From positions 1 to 25,458 of the forward strand of contig CATKYP010000002.1 of assembly GCA_949840855.1 (NCBI GenBank): 25,458 bases of DNA, in the 5' to 3' direction. A program made the translations under genes and the position numbers. Numbering within the stretch: position 1 is the stretch's first letter; each line of letters begins with the position of its first letter. Positions 1-6,212 of the stretch are shown one piece after another. This DNA comes from an uncultured Bacilli bacterium (GTDB lineage: Bacteria; Bacillota_I; Bacilli_A; RF39; UBA660). The notes under the pieces were generated by a model. The model was not told the origin of the DNA. It was given only the letters and a program-made list of their open reading frames with translations, and made no database searches.

Positions 1-30
1 CTAGATTATTATATAGGGATTGAAAATATA

Positions 31-54
31 AAAAAAGACTTAGTAGTCTTTTTT
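31..54 (-). terminator. Intrinsic terminator of the collagen-like gene
   Basis: A perfect 10-bp stem (AAAAAAGACT at 31-40, AGTCTTTTTT at 45-54) with a 4-base loop TAGT lies 17 bases past the stop codon of the minus-strand collagen-like gene. Each strand ends in a T run, so it can work in both directions. Confidence 0.85.
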
Positions 55-70
55 AGATGTTGCTTTTTAA

Positions 71-865
71 TTAGTTTAATTTTTTCAATGTAAGAGATGC
101 ATTTACACCAGTACCTAAAGTAACTCCTACAGCTAATAATGCAGATAAAGCCATATCAATAACATCTCCAGCAGCGAGTGTTACAATAACACTACCACTA
201 TAAATAGAACCAACACCTACTGCTAATACTCTAGATATTACAGTATCTGGAATATTTGTTCCATTAATTCTTACTGCTTGTGTTAGTGTTGTACCTAGAG
301 CTACTGAAACATTACTAAAGTAATTAATCTCATAAGTACCTGCTTGACTAGCAGTTATACTATTGGCAGGAGTATATGTAGCATTTAAACTAGGCATAGC
401 AGTTGGAAGAGCTATTTGAGTTTGTGTACCAATACCAAGATTAATTGTTTGTGGAGCATCACTGTATTTTCCAGCATACGCATTTAATCCAGCGGCTGGT
501 CCAGTAGGACCAGTAGCTCCGATTAATCCTTGGATACCTTGAGGTCCAGTTGGTCCAGTGGCTCCAATAGTGCCAGCAGTACCAGGGATACCTTGAGGTC
601 CAGTTGGTCCAGTGGCTCCAATAGTGCCAGCAGTACCAGGGATACCTTGAGGCCCAGTAGGACCAGTAGCTCCCGCTAATCCTTGAATACCTTGAGGACC
701 AGTAGGACCAGTGGCTCCGATTAATCCTTGGATACCTTGAGGTCCAGTTGGTCCAGTGGCCCCAATAGTACCAGCAGTACCAGGGATACCCTGAGGACCA
801 GTAGGTCCAGTAGGACCAGTGGCTCCCGCTAATCCTTGGATACCTTGAGGCCCAGTAGGACCAGT
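71..865 (-). CDS. Collagen-like (BclA/BclB-type) protein, C-terminal part of interrupted gene
   Basis: Read on the minus strand from the junction at 865, the frame encodes Gly-X-Y triplets made of recurring blocks (GATGPTGPQGIQGL and GIPGTAGTIGATGPTG). A globular C-terminal domain follows (GLNAYAGKYSDAPQT onward) and ends at 71-73. The domain resembles the trimerising C-terminal domain of BclA/BclB-type exosporium filament proteins. This piece has no start of its own: the collagen frame meets TGA (870-872) just inside the element, so it is normally translated only if the element leaves. The N-terminal piece is at 25155-25339. Joined at the shared GT the two make an intact 325-residue protein. 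The repeats are nearly identical at DNA level and so are prone to recombination. Another reading frame through the repeats gives a long Trp/Tyr/Ser-rich peptide, which I take to be an artefact. The collagen identity is clear. Surface or exosporium location is inferred from the family. Confidence 0.9.
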   Translation of the reverse strand, partial: TGPTGPQGIQGLAGATGPTGPTGPQGIPGTAGTIGATGPTGPQGIQGLIGATGPTGPQGIQGLAGATGPTGPQGIPGTAGTIGATGPTGPQGIPGTAGTIGATGPTGPQGIQGLIGATGPTGPAAGLNAYAGKYSDAPQTINLGIGTQTQIALPTAMPSLNATYTPANSITASQAGTYEINYFSNVSVALGTTLTQAVRINGTNIPDTVISRVLAVGVGSIYSGSVIVTLAAGDVIDMALSALLAVGVTLGTGVNASLTLKKLN

Positions 866-887
866 CGCTCATGGTTAAAAGTGGCAC
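846..887. other. attL, left attachment site
   Basis: The host arm is collagen-repeat sequence up to 863. The GT core is 864-865 and the phage-type arm is 866-887, ending in ATGGTTAAAAGTGGCAC. That arm is an inverted copy of the arm inside attR (25133-25154; 18 of 22 positions match). The base next to the core is C at 866 but G at 25157, which places the crossover at GT. Confidence 0.88.
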
Positions 888-1047
888 ACCCCATTTATCC
901 CAGTATCTATAAGGGTTTGCTATTGATAGATTATCACATTTAATCCTAATTTGATAGTACAGGTTGACTAAAAGCATTAACTTGGTGTCTTATATTACTA
1001 TCATATAGAAAGTTGTTCACAAGTGGTTACAAATTCATTAAATGGGC

Positions 1048-1076
1048 TGGTTATTAAAATACTTCTGGTGTATAAT
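1048..1076 (+). promoter_or_regulatory. Promoter of the dnaA-like operon
   Basis: A consensus -10 (TATAAT, 1071-1076) lies 23 bases before the start codon at 1100. The best -35 at 17-bp spacing is a weak TGGTTA (1048-1053). TTGTTCACA (1013-1021, one mismatch to the DnaA-box consensus) and GTGGTTACAA (1023-1032) lie just upstream and could bind a regulator or initiator. Confidence 0.5.
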
Positions 1077-1099
1077 ATTACTACTTGGAGGTAATAGAA

Positions 1100-1840
1100 A
1101 TGAAAGTGTCCAATTTATTATCAAATTATACATTTGAAAATTTTGTAGTAAGCAACTCTAATAAAGATATTGTCAATTATTGTACGGAAGTAGCAAACAA
1201 TCCCGGTAAACTTAATAACCCTTTATTTGTATATGGTAAAAGTGGGCTAGGTAAAACTCACCTTATACATGCAATTGGAAACCATATTGTTATGGATAAT
1301 TCAACTTTAAATATATTGTATATAACCAGTGATGTTTTTATAAAAGAATACGTTGATGTTACTAAATCTAATAATGCAGAAAATTATAATGAATTTAGAA
1401 ATAGATATCAAAGTGTGGATGTATTAATTATTGATGATATACAGTATTTAAAAGGTCAAGAAAATACACAACGAGAGTTGTCTTATATCTTTAATGATTT
1501 GCTATCCAAAAACAAACAAATAGTTATCAGTTCTAACCAATCACTAAATAGTATAAAACTATTAGAAACTCTACATAAGTGTATTGATTTAGGAACTGAA
1601 ATAAATTTAGTTCAACCAGACTATGAGTTATGTATAAGCATTATTGATAAGAAGTTTGAAAATATTAGTACTTTAAATAATATTTCAGAAGATGTAAAAG
1701 AATATATTGCAAATAATTATGGTTCTAACATTAGAAAGTTAGAAGGATCGATTACTAGAATAATGGTATATTCTAGTATGATAAATGATTCAAACATTAC
1801 TTTAAGTTTAGTAATTGATGCTTTAAAAGATTATAAATAA
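1100..1840 (+). CDS. DnaA-like AAA+ ATPase domain (split DnaA, domain III only)
   Basis: This 246-residue protein matches only the AAA+ core (domain III) of the replication initiator DnaA, which is usually about 450 residues. The DnaA entry motif YTFENFVV is at residues 10-17. Walker A GKSGLGKT is at 46-53, Walker B VLIIDDIQ at 108-115, and the sensor-2 motif RKLEG begins at Arg212. The region that carries the arginine finger in DnaA (RL.SRF) reads ETLHKCIDLG near 156-165, so the finger appears to be lost. Domains I/II and the DNA-binding domain IV are absent. A domain IV is encoded separately at 2482. The ATG at 1100 is chosen because GGAGG is correctly spaced before it; a TTG further upstream lies inside that ribosome-binding site. 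It opens a three-gene replication module and presumably helps start replication of the element, either with the separate domain IV or by acting on host DnaA. The family is certain; the role is inferred. Confidence 0.9.
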   Translation: MKVSNLLSNYTFENFVVSNSNKDIVNYCTEVANNPGKLNNPLFVYGKSGLGKTHLIHAIGNHIVMDNSTLNILYITSDVFIKEYVDVTKSNNAENYNEFRNRYQSVDVLIIDDIQYLKGQENTQRELSYIFNDLLSKNKQIVISSNQSLNSIKLLETLHKCIDLGTEINLVQPDYELCISIIDKKFENISTLNNISEDVKEYIANNYGSNIRKLEGSITRIMVYSSMINDSNITLSLVIDALKDYK

Positions 1841-1864
1841 AATATGTAAGGAGATGGAAGAATT

Positions 1865-2404
1865 ATGTTAAAACCGTTAGAACAAACAGGATATATGCAA
1901 TTAAACGAGAAAGAAATAGCATTTGTAATTAGCAGACCAGGAGTTGGCACTACTACTTATTTAGCAAATCAAGCTAAGTATGCAAGTAAAGAGCATAAAG
2001 TATTATTTATAGAACTTGAAAGTGAAAGAGATAAATTTATAGAGAGATTTAAACATTTAGATAGTGATAACATCAATTTAATTTCTGCTTTTGAATCGCT
2101 ACTTATGGTAGAAGATATAGAGCAATATATAATTGACAATAAACCTGAATACATCTATATAGATTATTTCCATTTATTAGTAACAAAGACAGCACAGAAA
2201 GACTTTTGGAATTATGATAATAAAATCGACAAATACATACTAGATAAACTGAATCAATATACAGAAGATTATAATGTTAGAATTATGACATCCGGCAAAT
2301 ATGGACCAGAACCTAAAGATGAAAACATATATTTAACAGATACTTATGATAAAGCAGATTGTGTTTGGATACTTAAAGAAGATTCAATGACTAGAATTAA
2401 ATAA
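1865..2404 (+). CDS. DnaB/RecA-fold protein with degenerate Walker A
   Basis: This 179-residue protein resembles the RecA-type ATPase core of replicative helicase DnaB, but it is short and has neither the N-terminal domain nor the late helicase motifs. The P-loop position reads SRPGVGTTT (residues 23-31) where DnaB has a GKT/GKS, so the catalytic lysine is replaced by Thr. A Walker-B-like YIYIDYFHLL surrounds Asp100. It is probably unable to hydrolyse ATP normally. It starts 24 bases after the AAA+ DnaA gene with a good AAGGAGATGG site and precedes the separate DnaA domain IV gene. A role as an adaptor or decoy for helicase loading is possible but speculative. Membership of the RecA/DnaB fold is likely from the motif layout; the exact family is unknown. 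Confidence 0.65.
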   Translation: MLKPLEQTGYMQLNEKEIAFVISRPGVGTTTYLANQAKYASKEHKVLFIELESERDKFIERFKHLDSDNINLISAFESLLMVEDIEQYIIDNKPEYIYIDYFHLLVTKTAQKDFWNYDNKIDKYILDKLNQYTEDYNVRIMTSGKYGPEPKDENIYLTDTYDKADCVWILKEDSMTRIK

Positions 2405-2422
2405 CAAAATGGCAACACTGAC

Positions 2423-2464
2423 TTGCAATCTTGACACCTCAAGTGTATAATGTAATTACTTGAG
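2423..2464 (+). promoter_or_regulatory. Promoter with flanking inverted repeat before the DnaA domain IV gene
   Basis: The -35 TTGCAA (2423-2428), a 17-bp spacer and a perfect -10 TATAAT (2446-2451) form a good sigma-A promoter. Perfect 7-bp arms CTCAAGT (2438-2444) and ACTTGAG (2458-2464) bracket the -10, which suggests an operator. ACTTGAG recurs just after the -10 of the cassette promoters at 4318 and 5611. Confidence 0.75.
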
Positions 2465-2481
2465 AGTGAGGGTGATTTAAA

Positions 2482-2799
2482 ATGAATAATGACTTCTACA
2501 TAATAGAGATTATAAAGAAAGTTGTAGTTAGTTACTTCCATATTGCAGAGCAAGATTTAAGGGCTAAAGATAAAAGCAAGAAAGTAGTTTATGCTAGACA
2601 TATAGGAATGTACTTATGCAGGAAACTTACTAGTGAAACTTATCCTAGAATTGGGTTAGAGTTTGGTGGACGTGATCCAAAGACAGTAATTTATGCTTAC
2701 AATAAAATTGATAAAAGTTTAAAGAGTAATACGCAATTAGTATCAGATGTCAAAGAAATTACAAGTCAAGTTACTAATCTTCTACAAAAGTCATTTTAA
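2482..2799 (+). CDS. DnaA domain IV-like DNA-binding protein (split DnaA)
   Basis: This 105-residue protein matches the C-terminal DNA-binding domain of DnaA (Bac_DnaA_C type). It has ARHIGMYLCRKLT (residues 38-50) and the DnaA signature region GLEFGGRDPKTVIYAYNKI (58-76), which in DnaA contacts the DnaA box. It has no ATPase part; that is encoded 0.6 kb upstream at 1100. It has its own promoter and a GAGGGTG ribosome-binding site and is followed by a terminator. It may recruit the separate AAA+ domain to an origin on the element, act as a DnaA-box-binding repressor, or compete with host DnaA. The domain assignment is firm; the biological role is inferred. Confidence 0.88.
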   Translation: MNNDFYIIEIIKKVVVSYFHIAEQDLRAKDKSKKVVYARHIGMYLCRKLTSETYPRIGLEFGGRDPKTVIYAYNKIDKSLKSNTQLVSDVKEITSQVTNLLQKSF

Positions 2800-2814
2800 A
2801 GCACAATATCTATT

Positions 2815-2845
2815 AGAGTGTTCAATCCGTTTGGCACTCTTTTTT
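2815..2845 (+). terminator. Intrinsic terminator (repeat copy 1)
   Basis: Stem AGAGTG (2815-2820) and CACTCT (2835-2840) is followed by a T run. An inner CAA/TTG pairing can extend it. It ends the DnaA domain IV transcript. The same terminator recurs at 5473. Confidence 0.8.
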
Positions 2846-2928
2846 CGTGGCACAAATCTTGCATTAAGCGGCAATAACTTGTTTATAAAGCAAGTTTATC
2901 TTAAAATATAAAAGATGTTTGTTATTAG

Positions 2929-2957
2929 TTGGTATTATCTATGAGGTGTGTTAAAAT
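2929..2957 (+). promoter_or_regulatory. Cassette promoter 1 (macro-domain gene)
   Basis: TTGGTA (2929-2934), a 17-bp spacer and TAAAAT (2952-2957), with an extended -10 TG. Downstream it departs from the other copies, leaving a longer leader before the TTG start at 3012. Confidence 0.75.
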
Positions 2958-3011
2958 ATACTTGAAGTATTAATGCCATGAGCAAAGACTAACATATAGG
3001 AGGTAATAACT

Positions 3012-3545
3012 TTGGGAAGTTTAAATATTATTGTTGGAGATATCACAAGTGATGAAATACTAAAAGACCACGATTTAATTATTAATCCTACTAATCCGAG
3101 AATGGTATGTGGAATGGGAGTTAGTCAATCAATATTTCATAAAGCAGGAGTTGAACAATTAGAAAGTTATACACAAAGTAAGTATAACATCAGTTATTTT
3201 CATGAAAACAATTTAATGCAAGTTGGTGAAATAAGGATTACACCAGGGTTTAAGTTAAATATGGATATTATGTTTGTACAAGGACCAAAAGTATATGAAT
3301 ATGAAGAATATGTGATGGCAAAGAAATTATTATTAGAAACATATAGAAATGTAATTGAGAAAGCATATGCAAAAGGATATCGAAACATATTAATCCCAAG
3401 TTTAGGAACAGGAAGTTATGGGTTTCAACATAAAGAGGTTGCAAAAGACGTTATAAGTATATTGAAAGGTTCCTTAATAGATAAGAATATGAATGTAGAT
3501 TTTGTTCTATATAATGATGTAGATAAGACTTACTATAAGAATTAG
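3012..3545 (+). CDS. Stand-alone macro-domain protein (ADP-ribose binding)
   Basis: This 177-residue protein spans one macro domain: an opening strand IIVGDIT (residues 5-11), INPTN replacing the usual VNAAN, a glycine loop GMGVSQSIFHKAG, and a C-terminal phosphate-binding SLGTGSYGF. Macro domains bind ADP-ribose or related NAD metabolites, and some remove ADP-ribose from proteins or DNA. The start is TTG with AGGAGGTAA nine bases upstream; there is no suitable ATG. It is transcribed alone from cassette promoter 1. On a mobile element it could counter ADP-ribosylation or NAD-linked defence, but nothing here proves that. The fold assignment is confident; the substrate is unknown. Confidence 0.88.
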   Translation: MGSLNIIVGDITSDEILKDHDLIINPTNPRMVCGMGVSQSIFHKAGVEQLESYTQSKYNISYFHENNLMQVGEIRITPGFKLNMDIMFVQGPKVYEYEEYVMAKKLLLETYRNVIEKAYAKGYRNILIPSLGTGSYGFQHKEVAKDVISILKGSLIDKNMNVDFVLYNDVDKTYYKN

Positions 3546-3669
3546 AAATAAGATAATAAAAGAATTGAATTTTGAAGAATAAATGAGAAAGATAAAAACT
3601 CATTTTGAGCATATTGAAATTAATTAGTAAAACATCACCTAGTTTATAATAAAAAGGAAGTGAGTAATT

Positions 3670-4269
3670 ATGAGTAAGACAAAATACTTTGATTTAGATA
3701 AAAATGGTAAATTGATGCCCTCAACTAAAGTTTATCTTAATAGTAATACTTATGAAGTTGAACAACAAAAGACATCTTCTAATTTTGAAGTAGATACATT
3801 AATGGCAGAAACAATTTCATTACTCAACCATAAAGGTTATAAGACATTATCAAGTAATGCAGGTCATGTTTATCAATACTTTATTCGTGATGGCGTATAT
3901 TATTCACAAGAAGATTTAAAGACAGATAATAATGGTACTAGTTATTTATATGTAGGTTGTCATAATGGAACACCAGTGAAATATGAGTTAATATCACAAG
4001 ACAATATAAACCAAGAAAATTTAACTACTGGTATATTTAAAGTAACATTTCCTATCATTAAATTATACATCTTATTTGATAAACAATATTCTTTTAATGA
4101 TTTACCTAGTGGTTGGTACCTTTATGCAAATGATAATACTATTATATGTAAAATAGATTATAACTTTGATACATTAGATTTTAAAGAGTTAGATAGTTTA
4201 ATCACAAAAGCAAATCAAGATTTACTACAATGGGTAAGAGAATTGCCAAACAAAGCAAATTTATCTTAG
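3670..4269 (+). CDS. Hypothetical protein, 199 aa
   Basis: I do not recognise this cytoplasmic protein. It has no signal peptide or membrane segment. Residues 44-66 (MAETISLLNHKGYKTLSSNAGHVY region) recall a widespread but uncharacterised group in phages and plasmids with a Leu-Asn-x-Lys-Gly-Tyr motif before Ser-x-x-Gly-His. The usual Cys of that group is not present here. Start ATG with AAGGAAGTGAG upstream; a -10 TATAAT is at 3645-3650. Its last codons (KANLS) are encoded by the beginning of repeat copy 2, which suggests the cassette junction lies at the very end of the gene. Confidence 0.75.
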   Translation: MSKTKYFDLDKNGKLMPSTKVYLNSNTYEVEQQKTSSNFEVDTLMAETISLLNHKGYKTLSSNAGHVYQYFIRDGVYYSQEDLKTDNNGTSYLYVGCHNGTPVKYELISQDNINQENLTTGIFKVTFPIIKLYILFDKQYSFNDLPSGWYLYANDNTIICKIDYNFDTLDFKELDSLITKANQDLLQWVRELPNKANLS

Positions 4270-4338
4270 AAATATAAAAGATATTTGTTATTAGTTGGTA
4301 TTATCTACGAGGTGTGTTAAAATATACTTGAGGTGTAA
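4253..4338 (+). repeat. Promoter repeat, copy 2 (no terminator)
   Basis: About 86 bp match 5551-5635 almost exactly, but the terminator half is missing. The copy begins inside the end of the preceding gene (3670-4269) and supplies the promoter of the pentapeptide-repeat gene. Confidence 0.9.
4295..4323 (+). promoter_or_regulatory. Cassette promoter 2 (pentapeptide-repeat gene)
   Basis: TTGGTA (4295-4300), 17 bp, TAAAAT (4318-4323) with extended TG. The start codon is only 17 bases after the -10, so the leader is about 10 bases and begins almost at the GAGGTG ribosome-binding site. Confidence 0.78.
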
Positions 4339-4340
4339 AG

Positions 4341-5438
4341 ATGAGACCAAATAGTTTGACAAAACGAATTAAGATTAAAGATTTAAGCCAAATGTGTTTA
4401 GAAAAATATGACTTAAGGAATATAGATTTTACTGGATTTAATATAAGAGCAGCAGACTTAAGAAACACAGGAGCCAAAATAGACCCACAGAAAGTAAGAG
4501 ACAAATGTTTATCAGGAGCCAATCTTCAAGGCTTAGATTTAAGCAATGCAGACTTCACTGATGTAGATATTCGAGAAGCCGTTTTAATGAACACTAATGC
4601 ACATATCGACCCACAAAAAGTAAGAAATAAAAACTTAACAGGAGCCGATCTTCAAGGTTTAGATTTAAGTAAAGCAGATTTCACTGATGTAGTTATTCAA
4701 GATGAAAGAAATGTAACAGAGATTAAAGTAACAGATTTAAGAAACACAGGAGCAAAAATAGACCCCCAAAAAGTAAGAAATAAAGACTTAGCAGTAGCCG
4801 ATCTCCAAGGCTTAGATTTAAGCAATGCAGACTTCACTGATGTAAATATTTTTAAGACGTGCTTAATGAACACCAATGCACATATTGACCCACAGAAAGT
4901 AAGAGACAAATGTTTATCAGGAGCCGATCTCCAAGGTTTAGATTTAAGTAAAGCAGATTTCACTGATGTAGTTATTCAAGATGAAAGAGCTTTTTTGTCT
5001 ATCGATGAAACAAACTTAACAAACACTAATGCACATATCGACCCACAGAAAGTAAGAAACAAATATTTAACAAACACTAACCTCCAAGGCTTAGATTTAA
5101 GCAATGCGGATTTCACTGATGTATCTATCGATGAAACAAACTTAACAAACACTAATGCACATATCGACCCACAGAAAGTAAGAAACAAAAGCTTAATATG
5201 GACCAATCTTCAAGGTTTAGATTTAAGTAAAGCAGATTTCACTGATGTATCTATCAATGGAACAGATTTAAGAAACACGGGAGCAAAAATAGACCCCCAG
5301 AAAGTAAGAGACAAAGACTTGATAGACACCAATCTTCAAGGCTTAGATTTAAGCAATGCAGACTTCACTGATGTAAATATTCAAGGAACAGATTTAAGAA
5401 ATACAGGAGTTAATGATAACATAGGTAATTGGAATTGA
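4341..5438 (+). CDS. Pentapeptide-repeat-like protein with seven long tandem repeats
   Basis: This 365-residue protein is made of pentapeptide-type blocks (A-D/N-L-x-x, for example ADLQGLDLSNADFTDV) joined by a conserved insert IDPQKVR. The insert occurs seven times, giving a period of about 43-50 residues. Such proteins usually fold as a right-handed quadrilateral beta-helix; some (Qnr/MfpA) mimic DNA and bind gyrase, but most have no known role. The DNA repeats are nearly identical, so the array expanded recently or is kept uniform by recombination. Start ATG follows GAGGTG closely. It is a single-gene cassette from promoter 2. A DNA-mimic or host-interaction role is only an inference. Confidence 0.85.
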   Translation: MRPNSLTKRIKIKDLSQMCLEKYDLRNIDFTGFNIRAADLRNTGAKIDPQKVRDKCLSGANLQGLDLSNADFTDVDIREAVLMNTNAHIDPQKVRNKNLTGADLQGLDLSKADFTDVVIQDERNVTEIKVTDLRNTGAKIDPQKVRNKDLAVADLQGLDLSNADFTDVNIFKTCLMNTNAHIDPQKVRDKCLSGADLQGLDLSKADFTDVVIQDERAFLSIDETNLTNTNAHIDPQKVRNKYLTNTNLQGLDLSNADFTDVSIDETNLTNTNAHIDPQKVRNKSLIWTNLQGLDLSKADFTDVSINGTDLRNTGAKIDPQKVRDKDLIDTNLQGLDLSNADFTDVNIQGTDLRNTGVNDNIGNWN

Positions 5439-5472
5439 TATGCTTATTTGTGTTTAGTCTCTTATTCAATTT

Positions 5473-5503
5473 AGAGTGTTCAATCCGTTTGGCACTCTTT
5501 TTT
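5473..5503 (+). terminator. Intrinsic terminator (repeat copy 3)
   Basis: Stem AGAGTG (5473-5478) and CACTCT (5493-5498) followed by T run to 5503, identical to the terminator at 2815. It ends the pentapeptide-repeat transcript. Confidence 0.8.
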
Positions 5504-5587
5504 CGTGGCACAAATCTTGCATTAAGCGGCAATAACTTGTTTATAAAGCAAGTTTATCTTAGAAATATAAAAGATATTTGTTATTAG

Positions 5588-5616
5588 TTGGTATTATCTA
5601 CGAGGTGTGTTACAAT
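5588..5616 (+). promoter_or_regulatory. Cassette promoter 3
   Basis: TTGGTA (5588-5593), 17 bp, TACAAT (5611-5616), extended TG. The downstream ACTTGAGGTGTAAAG leader is shared with copy 2. Confidence 0.78.
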
Positions 5617-5633
5617 ATACTTGAGGTGTAAAG

Positions 5634-6188
5634 ATGGATAATGCAATCATTAAACAGCAATTAGAAAAGTTACCAAAGATTAACAATGATAATTTTTTTC
5701 TAAAGTACAAATCAACATTAAGCAAGAAGTATGCAAAATTACTTATAGGTAAGACTATTTACTTTACTTGGAGGCGTAAGAGTTCAAATAGTAATATGTT
5801 TACTAAAGAATATACATCAGGTAAAGTATTAGACTATAAAGATAATAAACTACTAATCTACACTCATTATGTAACAATATTAGAGAAAGACTTGTGTGAT
5901 CCAAATGATTTAAAAGATAATGAGTTTATACAAGAGATACCACTTGAAAATATAACTGACATAGCAGAGTTTACTAAGTATGAGTATGAAGGTTGGGAGA
6001 TATTACCAGATGACTATTATGGCAAAATATATGATATTACCAACGTACAAGACAATTCTATAATAGCATTGACTTATGATTTTGATGGACTTTATCTACA
6101 TTTAGCATATAAAGATAAAAACAATGAAGTTATTACTAATAAGTATCCAATTAGTTTAATTAGTAATATGACACCTATATTTGAGTAA
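5634..6188 (+). CDS. Hypothetical protein, 184 aa
   Basis: I do not recognise this soluble, mixed-charge protein. It has no signal peptide, membrane helix or known catalytic motif. The repeated strand-like stretches (TIYFTWRR, SGKVLDYKDNKLLIYT, GLYLHLAYKDK) suggest a mostly beta fold. It is the last of the accessory cassettes, expressed from promoter 3 with the near-leaderless GAGGTG start at 5634. It ends just before the convergent regulator at 6206. Its place among single-gene cassettes suggests an accessory, moron-like role. Confidence 0.72.
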   Translation: MDNAIIKQQLEKLPKINNDNFFLKYKSTLSKKYAKLLIGKTIYFTWRRKSSNSNMFTKEYTSGKVLDYKDNKLLIYTHYVTILEKDLCDPNDLKDNEFIQEIPLENITDIAEFTKYEYEGWEILPDDYYGKIYDITNVQDNSIIALTYDFDGLYLHLAYKDKNNEVITNKYPISLISNMTPIFE

Positions 6189-6189
6189 A

Positions 6190-6212
6190 TAAAAAGAAGT
6201 AGAAACTACTTC
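6190..6212 (-). terminator. Terminator of the XRE regulator gene
   Basis: Perfect 7-bp stem GAAGTAG (6196-6202), AAA loop, CTACTTC (6206-6212). On the minus strand it runs into a T tract. The regulator stop codon lies in the stem. Confidence 0.75.

Larger units (their letters stand above)
2813..2965 (+). repeat. Terminator-promoter repeat, copy 1
   Basis: About 153 bp are nearly identical to 5471-5625 (a few substitutions and one single-base indel). The unit holds a terminator, a CAAGTT/AACTTG inverted repeat and a promoter, and it precedes the macro-domain gene. A shorter copy is at 4253-4338. Confidence 0.9.
5471..5635 (+). repeat. Terminator-promoter repeat, copy 3
   Basis: This is the full unit of copy 1 (terminator, AACTTG/CAAGTT inverted repeat, promoter), plus the leader and ribosome-binding site shared with copy 2. 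It separates the pentapeptide-repeat gene from the next gene. Confidence 0.9.

Noticed and set aside
481..870. Repeats at the left end as a CRISPR array.
   Set aside because: There are no regular spacers. The repeats are contiguous Gly-X-Y codons of one gene.
871..873. Alternative crossover core at CAT/AT shared by 871-873 and 25148-25149.
   Set aside because: It also makes a palindrome (15-bp arms), but joining there shifts the collagen gene out of frame. The GT core restores the frame and the repeat perfectly.
459..977. Long minus-strand frame rich in Trp, Tyr and Ser crossing the left junction.
   Set aside because: It is a shifted reading of the collagen repeats. The Gly-X-Y frame explains the sequence and joins a recognisable C-terminal domain. 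The similar frame at 25041-25307 is rejected for the same reason.
4697..5206. Minus-strand frames inside the pentapeptide-repeat gene.
   Set aside because: They are antisense reflections of the repeat array with no ribosome-binding sites.
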